A stretch of 64,000 nucleotides of DNA, from NCBI RefSeq assembly GCF_023898315.1, contig NC_064614.1, positions 76,892,501 to 76,956,500 of the forward strand, written 5' to 3'. A model generated the notes under the pieces. The model was not told where the DNA came from and did not search any database. It worked only from the letters and a program-made list of their open reading frames with translations. Numbering within the stretch: the stretch's first letter is position 1; every line of letters starts with the position of its first letter. A program made the translations under genes and the position numbers. Origin of the DNA: Schistocerca nitens (lineage: Eukaryota > Arthropoda > Insecta > Orthoptera > Acrididae). Below are positions 11,154-22,715 of the stretch, in pieces.

Positions 11154-11759
11154 GTTAAAAGATTAGTACAATTCATGGAAGGTATTACTGAATAGTCGTA
11201 CTCAAATAGATAAAAATGAACAGTCGAAAGAACTGAAATCATGCAGATTTCAAAATTATTTTAAAATTAAACTGTGTAAAACATTTTCATGCCTTTACCA
11301 AGGCGTGTACTTTATAATATACTCTCGAGACATTGCACGTCATATTTTGTAGTGATATCTTCCGGGAACTGTGGATGCTGGCATGGAGTTCCAGTACGAC
11401 CTAACCCATGCTCTGGAAACGAGCGATCGAGATAGTTACTCAGTGCACGTGAATGACGTGGAGACTTTCTCACTTGCTAGAAATATACGATAAATCTCAA
11501 TCGGATACACATCAATAATTTTCAATGCATCTGCGGCGGAGGGTATTCGGTTGACACAAACATTTTCTAGTATGCTTCTGTGGACGATGTGAACATTCTA
11601 ATCTTCATTTCACTATCCCCATAGTAGCAATTCATAGCAGGCTGAAGTATATTCCTTAATTCGTCACGTAACAGTATTTCCTGAAGCTTTGTATGTTTTC
11701 GAGGGAAATATGGCGTCCGTGATGAAGCAGCTACCAGTTTAGGTGTCTCAGCATCTCAG
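11154..11759. other. Unassigned
   Basis: AT-rich, no repeat or gene recognised. Confidence 0.4.
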
Positions 11760-11965
11760 TGTCGATCTTCCACAGGCCAGACAAATCTGTGACATTCTTG
11801 GTGTCTCTCTTTGTACACAATTGATAGATCCTGTCAGTCCTCTTTGATCTACATTGCACACAATTGAGTGGGATGGATGAGCATTATAGAGAGACTGCCT
11901 TTTCCCAGCAGTCTGTCAGTGAACGGAGGTCTACCACTGAAGTAACCCACCAAAAATTTCGTCTG
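11760..11965 (-). pseudogene. Possible LINE 3' coding fragment
   Basis: The plus-strand text (gccagacaaatctgtgac, tttgtacacaattga, ggtctaccact) reads like the antisense of the C-terminal RT coding region of CR1/Jockey-type LINEs such as that at 25.1-25.6 kb. No frame survives. Tentative. Confidence 0.35.
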
Positions 11966-12280
11966 TGGCTAGGTATACCATCCCTTAGGTACAAACACTC
12001 TTCCCCAACAACTTTAAATGTAATCGAAAACTGACTAAATATTTTTCAGCTTTTGTTTCCACACAGTTCTCTCTCACGTATGGAAGCCTCGGGTTACTTA
12101 TTTATTTATTTACACGTCAAGTTCCGTAGGACCAAATTGAGGAGAAAATCTCCAAGGGCATGTATCGTATCAGTACTTGAAATTACAACATAAAAGTAAT
12201 AGATAAAAACTAAATGTTTATTAACCCTGAAAAAGTCATTCAATAAGTTAAAGTAAATGCAATCAACAATACAATAAGAA

Positions 12281-13760
12281 TCAGCTTAATTTTTCAATGA
12301 ATTCCTCGACAGAGCAGAAGGAGGGAGCCATAAGGCGATTCTTCTGTTTCGTTTTGAAAGCGGGTGGATTACTGCTAAGATTTTTGAATTCGAGTGCTAG
12401 CTTATTAAAAATGGATTCAACAGTATACTGCACACCTTTCTTCACAAGAGTTAAGGAATTTCGATCCAGATGCAGGTTTGATTTCTGCCGAGTATTAACT
12501 GAGTGAAAGCTGTTTATTCTTGAGAATAAGCTAATATTGTTATTAAGAAACAACATTAAGGAATATATATACTGAGTGGCTAATGGAAAATACCCAGACT
12601 GGTGAACAGGGGTCGACAATATGTTCGTGAATTTACACCACTTATTGCCCGAACCGCCCGTTTCTGAACCAAAAATATCCTTTTAGAGTGGGATGAGTTA
12701 CTCCAAAATATAATACCATACGACATAAGCGAATGAAAATCAGAAAAGTAGACTAATTTACGTGTCGAACGATCACTCACTTCAGATACCGTTCGAATAG
12801 TGAAAATGGCAGCATAAAGTCTTTGAACAACATCCAGAATTTGTGCTTTCCATGACAGTTTACTATCAATCTGAACACCTAGAAATTTGAACTGTTCAGT
12901 TTCACTAATCATACGCCTATTCTGTGACATTAAGACGTCAGGTTTTGTCGAACTGTGTGTTAGAAACTGTAAAAGTATGGTCTTACTGTGATTTACCAGT
13001 AGTTTACTTTCTACAAGCAATTAACTTAGGTCATGAAGTGCACTATTTGAAACCAAGCCAATGTTGCACACGACATCCTTCACTGCCAAGCTAGTGTCAT
13101 CAGCAAATAGATACATTTTAGAGTTACCCACAATACTAGATGGCATATCATTTATAGAAACAAGGAACAGGAGTGGTCCCAACACTGATCCATGAGGCAC
13201 CCCCCTCTTGACCGTACCCCACTCATCCCTACATCACAGGCATTCTCAGCACTGTGAATAATGACCTTTTGCCGTCTGTTGTTAAAGTAAGAGGTGAACC
13301 AATTGTGAGATACTCCTCGTATTCCTTAATGGTTCAACTTCTGGAGCAATATTTTGTGATGAACGCAATCAAATCAAAAATATTCCTAGCGTTCCAAACC
13401 TTTTGTTTAACCCATCCAGTACCTCACAGAGAAAAGAGAATATAGCATTTTCACTTGTTAAACGACTTTTAAAGTCGAATTGTACATTTGATAGCAAATC
13501 GTGTGATATGGAGTGATCAATTATCCTTACATACACAGCCTTTTCAATAACTTTAGCAAACACTGATGGCATAGAAATAGGTCTTCAATTGTCTACATTA
13601 TCCCTTTGTCCCTTTTCATAAGGCGGCTTTACTACAGAGTACTTAAATCGTTCTGGAAACTGACCATTCCTGAAGGAAAAATTACAAATATGGCTAAATA
13701 CAGGGCTAACATGTGCAGCACAGTACTTTAATAATCTGCCAGGCACTCCATCCTAATCAT
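12281..13760 (-). pseudogene. LINE reverse transcriptase region
   Basis: Minus-strand fragments follow RT order. VFAKVIEKAVYVRIIDHSIS and QFDFKSRLTSENAIF (13,369-13,572) are the fingers. [19 protein letters not shown] and FADDTSLAV (FADD codons 13,096-13,107) are the palm active site, with both Asp intact. After a TAA at 13,021-13,023 the thumb region follows: KTILLQFLT, FKFLGVQIDSKLSWKAQI, RAVRAISGV. The end is at 12,281. Several frameshifts and stops separate these blocks, but the catalytic core is well preserved, so the copy is not very old. Confidence 0.85.
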
Positions 13761-13940
13761 GAGAGATCTTAGTCTTCAGCGATTTAATTATTGGCTCACT
13801 CTCCCCCTTGTCTGTATCACAGAGTAGTATTTCAGACATCAATCTCGGAAAGGCATTTGCTAAGAAAGTTATATAATTCCCTGTAGAGACTTAATTATTA
13901 TTTAATTCACCAGGAATCCCAAGAACTTTTTTTAAATACC

Positions 13941-13941
<1 letters not shown>

Positions 13942-14000
<59 letters not shown>
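13942..14000. repeat. (TA)n microsatellite inside LINE
   Basis: Uninterrupted alternating TA of about 59 bases between the EN and RT parts of the LINE. Open frames of repeated Tyr-Ile across it are artefacts. Confidence 0.98.
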
Positions 14001-14002
<2 letters not shown>

Positions 14003-14567
14003 GATTTATCAGTAACAGAAATATTTTTACTATGAACTGACTTTATATCGTCGACCTTGTGAGCTGACCAGACACTTCCTTCACAACTGACCATATGGTT
14101 TTAAATTTATCCTGTGAATTAGCTATTCTATTTGCATACCACGTCCTCTGCATTCCTAATAACATTTTTAAGCACCTTACAATACTGTTTGTAATGAGCT
14201 ACTGTGGCTTGATTGCGACTACTTGTAACATTTTGATATAATTCTCACTTTGTTCTAAGTGATATCCTTATCCCACTAGTCAGCCACCCAGGCTGACCGT
14301 CACTACTAGTACCCAATTTAGAACGTTCTAATTCAAAGCAACTCTCAAAGAGCATGAAAAATGTCTAAAGGAAAGCATTATATACCGGAACTATAAACAT
14401 CCTGCAACTCTTGTTCCTTAACAATGATTAAAAACCCCTCTATTGCTGTTGGATTAACTTTCCTACGTTGTTTGTAATTACAGGTACATGTGACATTTGT
14501 TTCAGTACAAAAGCCTTTTAGTGTTAAAATTTGTGCAGCTTGGTCTGAAAGACCATTGTCCCTTTTA

Positions 14568-15170
14568 CTAACAGAATGTCCATCTACTAATGAAGAATGA
14601 AAAAAAACTTTGCATATGGCTGTCTATGGCTGTGCTACTGTTGCCCTGCACCCTAGTTGAAAAAAAAACCGTCTGCAACAGATCATATGAATTTAGGAGA
14701 TCTACCAACATCCTTTTTCTTGCACCATCAAATACAAAACTAATATTGAAGTCTCCGCATAAAACTAATTTCTCGTACTTCCTACAAAGTGAATCAAGAA
14801 CCCTCTCTAGCTTGAGCAGAAATGCTCTGAAGTCAGAGTTAGGGGACCAGTAGACAACAACATTTAAAAGTTTGGTTTCACTAAATTCAACTGCCCCTGC
14901 ACAACATTCAAATATCTGTTCAGTGCAGTGCCGCGATATGTCTATGGACTCAAATGGAATACTGCTTTTTACGTACATAGCCACTCCCCCACCCCGCAAG
15001 GAACTCCTTAAAAACAGTAAGCTAATCTGTGTCCTCTATGACTTGTCCATTTTTGGTCAACATCTATAAGTAGTTCACTAACTTTATCTCTAATACCTCT
15101 TACATTTTGATGAAATATGCTAATTCCTTCTCTACTTGGAAACCTGACGTCCTCTGAAGGTGGGCCCTTA
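14568..15170 (-). pseudogene. LINE apurinic-type endonuclease region
   Basis: Pieces read on the minus strand begin with ISIFHQNVRGIRDKVSEL (~15,110-15,160), the conserved start of LINE endonucleases. A frame break follows, then RGGGVAMYVKSSI, LLNVVVYWSPNSDF and LVLCGDFNISF, the last holding the conserved GDFN active-site motif. The C-terminal part degenerates at 14,568. The domain would nick chromosomal DNA to prime copying. Here it is split and not joined to RT in one frame. Confidence 0.8.
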
Positions 15171-15460
15171 GTTAGAGGAACTTCTTCTTTTAAGCCGGTA
15201 TACCTATCAGCTGACTTCAATCTAAAAATTGTGTAGCTCTAACACCTACGACTTCAGGAATTTTGAGAATTTAAGTGACTCTCCCAAGCCTACTAAACGA
15301 CCACTCGAGGGAAAGCTCTACCCTTCTTTGGATCTGGTCCATCTTTCCTGTTAATTCTATATGATAAGGGTCCCAGAGCGAGTCATCTACTTTCTCCCGT
15401 TTGTTGATCCTTCACACACTTTTGAAGACGTGGAGTGTAAACACATCTGTGTAAAATTTC

Positions 15461-15659
15461 GCCGGCCGAAGTGGCCGAGCGGTTTTAGGCTCTTCGGTCT
15501 GGAACCGCGCGACCGCTACGGTCGCAGGTTCGAATCCTGCCTCGGGCATGGATGTGTGTGATGTCCTTAGGTTCGTTAGGTTTAAGTAGTTCTAAGTTCT
15601 AGGGGACTGATGACATCAGATGTTAAGTCCCATAGTGCTCAGAGCCATTTCAACCATTT
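15461..15659 (+). mobile_element. SINE-A copy
   Basis: Full-length copy with intact A box (tggccgagcgg) and B box (ggttcgaatcc). It lies 60 bp left of Tc1 copy 2. Confidence 0.9.
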
Positions 15660-15718
15660 GTCTTAAGTGTCTCGAGATTCCCACGGCAAAGGACCAATCG
15701 TGTTGAAATTTCCAAATA

Positions 15719-17140
15719 CACTCCTGGAAATTGAAATAAGAACACCGTGAATTCATTGTCCCAGGAAGGGGAAACTTTATTGACACATTCCTGGGGTCAG
15801 ATACATCACATGATCACACTGACAGAACCACAGGCACATAGCCACAGGCAACACAGCATGCACAATGTCGGCACTAGTACAGTGTATATCCACCTTTCGC
15901 AGCAATGCAGGCTGCTATTCTCCCATGGAGACGATCGTAGAGATGCTGGATGTAGTCCTGTGGAACGGCTTGCCATGCCATTTCCACCTGGCGCCTCAGT
16001 TGGACCAGCGTTCGTGCTGGACGTGCAGACCGCGTGAGACGACGCTTCATCCAGTCCCAAACATGCTCAATGGGGGACAGATCCGGAGATCTTGCTGGCC
16101 AGGGTAGTTGACTTACACCTTCTAGAGCACGTTGGGTGGCACGGGATACATGCGGACGTGCATTGCCCTGTTGGAACAGCAAGTTCCCTTGCCGGTCTAG
16201 GAATGGTAGAACGATGGGTTCGATGACGGTTTGGATGTACCGTGCACTATTCAGTGTCCCCTCGACGATCACCAGTGGTGTACGGCCAGTGTAGGAGATC
16301 GCTCCCCACACCATGATGCCGGGTGTTGGCCCTGTGTGCCTCGGTCGTATGCAGTCCTGATTGTGGCGCTCACCTGCACGGCGCCAAACACGCATACGAC
16401 CATCATTGGCACCAAGGCAGAAGCGACTCTCATCGCTGAAGACGACACGTCTCCATTCGTCCCTCCATTCACGCCTGTCGCGACACCACTGGAGGCGGGC
16501 TGCACGATGTTGGGGCGTGAGCGGAAGACGGCCTTACGGTGTGCGGGACCGTAGCCCAGATTCATGGAGACGGTTGCGAATGGTCCTCGCCGATACCCCA
16601 GGAGCAACAGTGTCCCTAATTTGCTGGGAAGTGGCGGTGCGGTCCCCTACGGCACTGCGTAGGATCCTACGGTCTTGGCGTGCATCCGTGCGTCGCTGCG
16701 GTCCGGTCCCAGGTCGACGGGCACGTGCACCTTCCGCCGACCACTGGCGACAACATCGATGTACTGTGGAGACCTCACGCCCCACGTGTTGAGCAATTCG
16801 GCGGTACGTCCACCCGGCCTCCCGCATGCCCACTATACGCCCTCGCTCAAAGTCCGTCAACTGCACATACGGTTCACGTCCACGCTGTCGCGGCATGCTA
16901 CCAGTGTTAAAGACTGCGATGGAGCTCTGTATGCCACGGCAAACTGGCTGACACTGACGGCGGCGGTGCACAAATGCTGCGCAGCTAGCGCCATTCGACG
17001 GCCAACACCGCGGTTCCTGGTGTGTCCGCTGTGCCGTGCGTGTGATCATTGCTTGTACAGCCCTCTTGCAGTGTCCGTAGCAAGTATGGTGGGTCTGACA
17101 CACCGGTGTCAATGTGTTCTTTTTTCCATTTCCGGGAGTG
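15719..17140 (-). mobile_element. Tc1-like transposon, copy 2 (1,422 bp)
   Basis: Same ends and length as the copy at 9,730, flanked by TA at 15,717-15,718 and 17,141-17,142. One terminal base differs (tttccgggagtg). Confidence 0.95.
15874..16896 (-). pseudogene. Tc1-like transposase, one stop and a lost catalytic Asp
   Basis: Start at ATG 16896 (MPRQRGREP). The frame is intact through HTH and DDE domains except a single TAA at 16,534-16,536, at the same place as in copy 1 (after GLRSRTP). The second catalytic block reads FQQGNARPH: the codon at 16,165-16,167 gives Gly where copy 1 has Asp. The protein would be inactive even if the stop were read through. The C-terminus AKGGYTLY ends at 15,874. 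Expected full length is about 340 residues. Confidence 0.93.
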
Positions 17141-17142
17141 TA

Positions 17143-19550
17143 TATTATTAGGCTGCTTGTTGTTATTTTGCAGCTTGTATTGAAAATACACAATAGGCTT
17201 CACTTCCTGTATCAAACACACACCCTATGCAGACGACATTTTTGCGGCTCTGATAGTCTGCTAATTACAACGTAAAACAGAGCAACCATTTAAACTATAG
17301 CAAATTAAGTAGAAATAAAGTAAAAAATAATGGTGAGTGAACGACTCTAGGAGACATGAACATGCATTTTCTTCTTAAGCAATGAAAGTTTTTTTCATGT
17401 AATGTACATACACATGCACACGTCTTCTTTTCCACTTTTGAATAAAAAAGTCTAAATTGACTATTACTCCTTAGTATTTTAATTACAGGACATTTCTGTT
17501 TCCCAGCCTGGTTGTTATATAATCACTGTCATATGAAGAGACCACATTGCAAGGGGTATAACTTTTTTGATTCGTAACATATATGGATTAGATCCATGAC
17601 ATTTAACGATTTGCAACCAAATGAAGTTTAATCTGAATTCATTTAGTAATGTGAATATTAGATTTCTAAATGTCATTCAACACCTCCGGCTGTTTCACTG
17701 TGTCGTTCACGTTGATGAAATATGCTTGAAGAGTTCATCACCAACAATAAGAGTTCTACCTTATTTCTGTCATTTGCGCATGTCCTCAGCCTACGTCAAA
17801 TTACGTGTAGTTCTTGTGTACACGTAGAAATGTACTAAAGTGTAACATTAACAAGATTCTTAAAAATAGTTCCTAATCTTGTCTTTTCTTCTATTCCAGG
17901 TAAGCATTTGACGTTTCATGCCGTGAATCAGTAATGAGTGAGTACATACAGCATCTAAAAAATACGGGTAATGTATAATGCCTCACTTGACTTATATTTC
18001 CTGTCAGCTGTGGAGGACTTACTATAGTACAATGAATAAGTTTTTGAGAAATATTGCTTATGGAGCGTAACCGAAAGCTTCCTTGAACAACTCATAGGAA
18101 AAGAAAATCCCTTTGAGTAAACTCGCTACACCAGAACTTTAGTGACATGAATTCCTTTGCCGAATATTCCGTTTCTTGTTCCATCTACTATCTACAGAAT
18201 TTACGAAAGACATCACAAAAGATTACTCACAACGACTTGTTAGGAAGAGATAGTAATGAAAAACAAGAAAAAATAAACATCACGTTCTTCTCTTCGTATC
18301 GATTTCATTGAATTTGTTTGAATAGAAAGCGGAAACTATGTAATAAGAAGCAAGAAGGAAGTTTTGTTAAATATCTACGTAGCTTTTCGTAATTTATTTT
18401 CGCCGCGGAGAGACCATTGGGTTGTGTGTGAAGCGATTTAATTTCGTACATAAGACTGGTGACTAAGGGAACGAATACCTCTTGTTGCTGTTCTCGGTTT
18501 CACAACTAAGGATGAAACATCAACGAAAGACACACCCCGCTGACATTACTTTTTATACGTAGCATTACTGTATGCTATTGTTACAAAATGGAAGGGCATG
18601 AGTGTACAGTATATATTTTACATCTTTCTTTCCATTTTTACTTGGCATTCTCTACTCTGAGGAGTAGAGGCTACATGAGATTCATCCGTTACAGAGCCTA
18701 GGTACTTTTCAGCCAAATATCTGTCCAGCAAATAGAGAGGGTTCTCGGTTGAGAATAGAGGGGAGAGGAGAAGCACACAGCACATAAACCGCTGTTGAAA
18801 TCACTGCCTGCGATTGGCAGGAGCGTGGGAACACAGCACTGCACAATTCATCGACTTTACTGAGTAGGCACCTAAACAGATGCGCTTATACATAGACTAA
18901 GCTTTCATACTTTCTGTCATGCCACATCTTTCCCGAATCAAATTAAAAATAATTCCCTTCCCCGGGTTCTGACCAGGACATTCCGGATGTTTCCGTGAGG
19001 CAGGTGCTGGAACCAAAAATCCTCTCCCGAATATTCCCGACAGGGACTACCTACGCCCACTACCAGTTCTCCTGACTCTACGGTAGCTCTTCATACGAAA
19101 AGCCCGTTTAAGTAGAGAACATCTCCAGCATGTAGGGAAACCTTGCAGGAAGGTGAGAGGCGACGGTAGAAAAAATATTCCTAATCCTGAGACACTGTTA
19201 TCCAGCGTTGCAGGCGGAAAAACAATCCGAGCAAATATTCCTCGAAGTATTTCTTTTCTTTTTCTCTTTCTTTCGTTGTTACTTGATATCTATACCATCT
19301 CTCTAGAAACTTCACTGTAGGTGTGCAAGTAAATCTCTTGGGCATTCTATGTTAATGGGTGGGGGGTGGGGCTGGGTCTTCATTGGTCCCTACCATTATA
19401 ATCGGAATTGAATGTTGGATAATGTTGTCTGCTGTATCGTAAATAAACACGGGAATATGTGCATGTACCAGGTGGGCATAGTTAAACCGACAATTTTTCG
19501 AGTGCTGCAGTGCGGACTATATACCTCTTAGGACGCTGAAACATCGTAGG
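17143..19550. other. Unassigned, AT-rich
   Basis: No gene, RNA or repeat family recognised. Only short chance frames are present. A small perfect hairpin (ctctactctgaggagtagag) sits near 18,650-18,670. Confidence 0.45.
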
Positions 19551-19551
19551 T

Positions 19552-20580
19552 ATGTTCACTAATCAGTATATGCTGAAAAATAATAGCTCCAGTTTTTGCC
19601 AACCAGATGACAATTTGTTGCTGCAAGCAGCAGCGGTGCAATGCGGAAGATCGGCAGCAGAAACAGCTGCGAAGAGGCCCCGTATCAATAAATGGGCTAA
19701 AAAATATGATAAATTTGAAGAAATAGGTGACATAGGTGGGAAAGGTTGGCGACCTATTCGTATGCTAATCGTTAATAATGGTGCTCTAGCTATAGCCAAC
19801 CGTGCAGTACATGGCTCATCTTATAGAGTCAGTGCTCTGACCGTCTCGCGGAAATAGTTTCTCTCCCTGGTCACCAGTTCAAAAGATTTTGTGGAGCATT
19901 TTATGTTGATATCGTGGCACACTTCAGAATTAGCTCTCAATGAAGCCCCAAGAAAGGCTACAAAGCTGTGATTATGCGCTTCGTGTTTTAGCGCGCACGG
20001 AAATGGATGACATGTGGTCTGAGAATATGCTTTGGATGAAGGAGGCATACTTCACTCTGCTTGGTGCCGTGAATGCACGATCATATCGCATATGACGTTA
20101 TAGTCAGCCACCTGTTGTGCAGGAACATTCACTGCACTCAGCTTATGTAATTTGTTGTGTGGTTTCACAAGTTCCTTCATTTTCTGTCTCCCTTAGTTAG
20201 AGGAGATGACACGTAATGGTCCTGTTGCTTGTACAGCGGCATCTACGCTTTACAAGGAGTTCCTCCTGCAACAAGTGATCCCAGCTTTGTAAGAACGGAC
20301 CTGTGTTCATACCTTTATTTTCATGCAAGATATTACGACACCATATGTCAAGGCCAGGTGAAATAGCTCTAACCAATTCCAAGATGTGTGGCCTGCCTAA
20401 ACCCTCGTGACTACTGCGTGGGGATATCTAAAAGATCGTGTCTAACAGGTATGTATTCGGACTTTTCTTGATATGAAGGCTAGCATCCGACGGCATATCC
20501 CTCTGATTACACCGGAAGTGCTGCATATTACCGTGTTATGCGACAATACTGAACGCATGATGTTGTACCACCCTCTAATA
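19552..20580 (+). pseudogene. Decayed DUF4817-type transposase
   Basis: Translated pieces in several frames follow the family order. RINKWAKKYDKFEEIGDIGG is the N-terminal region (19,690-19,735). PQERLQSCDYALRVLARTEM and WSENMLWMKEAYFTLLGAVN correspond to the first catalytic block; Asp is not preserved in WMKEAYF. Later come EFLLQQVIPAL, IFMQDITTPHV-like sequence (second Asp block), NPRDYCVGISKRSC-like sequence (third block) and a C-terminal ITPEVLHITVLCDN. There are many stops. Probably an old relative of the element at the start of the window. Confidence 0.65.
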
Positions 20581-20987
20581 TAGGCACCAGAACCACCGTT
20601 ATCATGTTTCTAACAGTTCCTCTACTTTTCCTGCACAACCATTATGACTGTTTACACCGCCATATTTTCACCTGGTGGCGGAAATTGGAACTATTACTCC
20701 GCGGGCACACCAATTAATATGCGTACCTACGATGCTTCACAATCAGCGTCCTGTGATGTGTAGATCCCGTGCAGCAGCGCTCGGAACCCCGTCAGCTCAA
20801 TTAAAATCGCCTGGCCGAGTCCGCGCAGAATACGGTGGACGACGCACAGTGACCAGTTTTCATCCAAACTGCTGGGCAGCTTCGTTTGTTTGTTCGGAAA
20901 GAAGGCCGACAATGTGTTTCACCTTTTGCCCGATAAGCGACAACAGAATCCAGGCGAACGTCCTAAAATCTTTCTCAAACGATTATA
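20581..20987. other. Unassigned
   Basis: No recognisable feature. A 156-codon plus-strand frame runs through it but continues into the antisense part of the next transposon and is taken as chance. Confidence 0.4.
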
Positions 20988-20989
20988 TA

Positions 20990-21834
20990 CACTCCTGGAA
21001 ATGGAAAAAAGAACACATTGACACCGGTGTTTCAGACCCACCATACTTGCTCCGGACACTGCGAGAGGGCTGTACAAGCAATGATCACACGCACGGCACA
21101 GCGGACACACCAGGAACCGCGGTGTTGGCCGTCGAATGGCGCTAGCTGCGCAGCATTTGTGCACCGCCGCCGTCAGTGTCAGCCAGTTTGCCGTGGCATA
21201 TGGAGCTCCATCGCACTCTTTAACACTGGTAGCATGCCGCGACAGCGTGGACGTGAACCGTATGTGCAGTTGACGGACTTTGAGCGAGGGCGTATAGTGG
21301 GCATGCGGGAGGCCGGGTGGACGTACCGCCGAATTGCTCAACACGTGGGGCGTGAGGTCTCCACAGTACATCGATGTTGTCGCCAGTGGTCGGCGGAAGG
21401 TGCACGTGCCCGTCGACCTGGGACCGGACCGCAGCGACGCACGGATGCACGCCAAGACCGTAGGATCCTACGCAGTGCCGTAGGGGACCGCACCGCCACT
21501 GGATGAAGCGTCGTCTCACGCGGTCTGCACGTCCAGCACGAACGCTGGTCCAACTGAGGCGCCTGGTGGAAATGGCATGGCAAGCCGTTCCACAGGACTA
21601 CATCCAGCATCTCTACGATCGTCTCCATGGGAGAATAGCAGCCTGCATTGCTGCGAAAGGTGGACATACACTGTACTAGTGCCGACATTGTGCATGCTCT
21701 GTTGCCTGTGTCTATGTGCCTGTGGTTCTGTCAGTGTGATCATGTGATGTATCTGACCCCAGGAATGTGTCAATAAAGTTTCCCCTTCCTGGGACAATGA
21801 ATTCACGGTGTTCTTATTTCAATTTCCAGGAGTG
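20990..21834 (+). mobile_element. Internally deleted Tc1-like copy 3 (845 bp)
   Basis: Same ends as copies 1 and 2 but in the opposite orientation, flanked by TA at 20,988-20,989 and 21,835-21,836. Relative to them 577 bp are missing. The junction near 21,497-21,502 joins ...gccact to gggactggatg sequence, with a short act overlap. Confidence 0.95.
21234..21680 (+). pseudogene. Tc1-like transposase remnant: HTH plus C-terminal end
   Basis: ATG 21234 gives MPRQRGREP and the complete N-terminal HTH region up to SAVGDRTAT, where the deletion falls (stop at 21,506). Beyond it, in another frame, C-terminal text resumes (LVEMAWQAVPQDYIQHLYDR, ending AKGGHTLY near 21,680). The catalytic domain with all three acidic residues is gone. 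A short DNA-binding-only protein could in principle be made, which is speculative. Confidence 0.9.
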
Positions 21835-21863
21835 TAGAAACTATCTGGCAATGATTGTCTGTG

Positions 21864-21983
21864 ATGCTACTAAATCACAAAAGTGGCATTGCTGAGCACA
21901 GCATTAATTTGGTATCCTTTCATTTTATTTATGCTACTAAATCACAAAAGTGGCATTGCTGAGCACGGCGTTAATTTGGTATT
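21864..21983. repeat. Direct duplication, 67-bp period
   Basis: atgctactaaatcacaaaag and the next ~35 bases occur at 21,864 and again at 21,931 with few differences. It is two units long. Confidence 0.9.
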
Positions 21984-22236
21984 TTATCATCCTCTTAATT
22001 TTCTTTTTTTCTTTTTTTTTTTTTTTTAACTGTACAACTCGATTTTCTCAACCGTTCTCCTCTTTTCTGCTATTTAAAATTTTTAATTTTCTGTGACAAC
22101 TAATTGATTGTAAGTGAATAAAAATATTTCATAAGAATAACTCCTTAGCTACACTGAAGTTAATCCTACACAGGATATAATTTAAGATCATGGAACCAAA
22201 ACATTGTCATTCAAATTCACATTAATGATATTCAGA

Positions 22237-22715
22237 GAGCTCAGAAACCGTCTGAAAATCTTGTAAAGGTGGCGCAACGTAGATTGTGCTGAGAAGAAAT
22301 TGTTAAGAAGAAAATTCTATACGTTGCGCTGCTTCAGAGTTATTTAGCATTGAAGTTAGTGTATCACAGATTCGAGCATCCTACCAGATACAATTAGTGT
22401 CAGTTGCTCTTATAGCGAAGACGATAGCGCACGAGGCTGCTCAGCCTTTGGCTTGGGTTCAATCATTATTGCCGTTCCCATTTTTGTATCGGTCTCTAGT
22501 TCGGTTTTAGGAAAAAAACTAAGAACACGTTCGGCGGCACCAGTTCTGGTAGGTCACTTGAAGTTGCTTACGCGACGATCTGACTGGCTAATTTCAATGC
22601 TAAATAACTCGAAAATGGCGTAACGTATCGAATTTATTGTCTTAACAACTATTTCTCGTAGATCCTGTCCTGCGACACCCTTAGAACCTTTTCAAGCTGT
22701 TTCTGAACTCCTTGT
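22237..22715. repeat. Non-autonomous inverted-repeat element, copy 2
   Basis: Same family as 4,894-5,393. The left arm (ctcagaaaccgtctgaaaat onward) and the right arm are inverted over ~115 bp, including gttatttagcattgaa. It has a non-coding interior. Confidence 0.75.

Larger units (their letters stand above)
12095..15220 (-). mobile_element. Degenerate CR1/Jockey-group LINE
   Basis: This retrotransposon copies its RNA by target-primed reverse transcription. It is read on the minus strand: an endonuclease part at 14.57-15.2 kb, then RT at 12.3-13.76 kb, and a 3' end in a (TAAA)n-like tail at 12,098-12,112. The 5' end is truncated or unclear near 15,220. A (TA)n microsatellite sits between EN and RT. 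Clade assignment within CR1/Jockey/L2 is uncertain. Confidence 0.8.

Noticed and set aside
10372-11195. Long plus-strand frames (143 and 187 codons) opposite the Tc1 transposase
   Set aside because: They are antisense shadows of the transposase; the same frames recur at 16.4-17.2 and 21.0-21.5 kb only because the element is repeated.
13891-14094. Frame with repeated Tyr-Ile residues
   Set aside because: Simple translation of a (TA)n microsatellite; the same applies at 26.8 kb.
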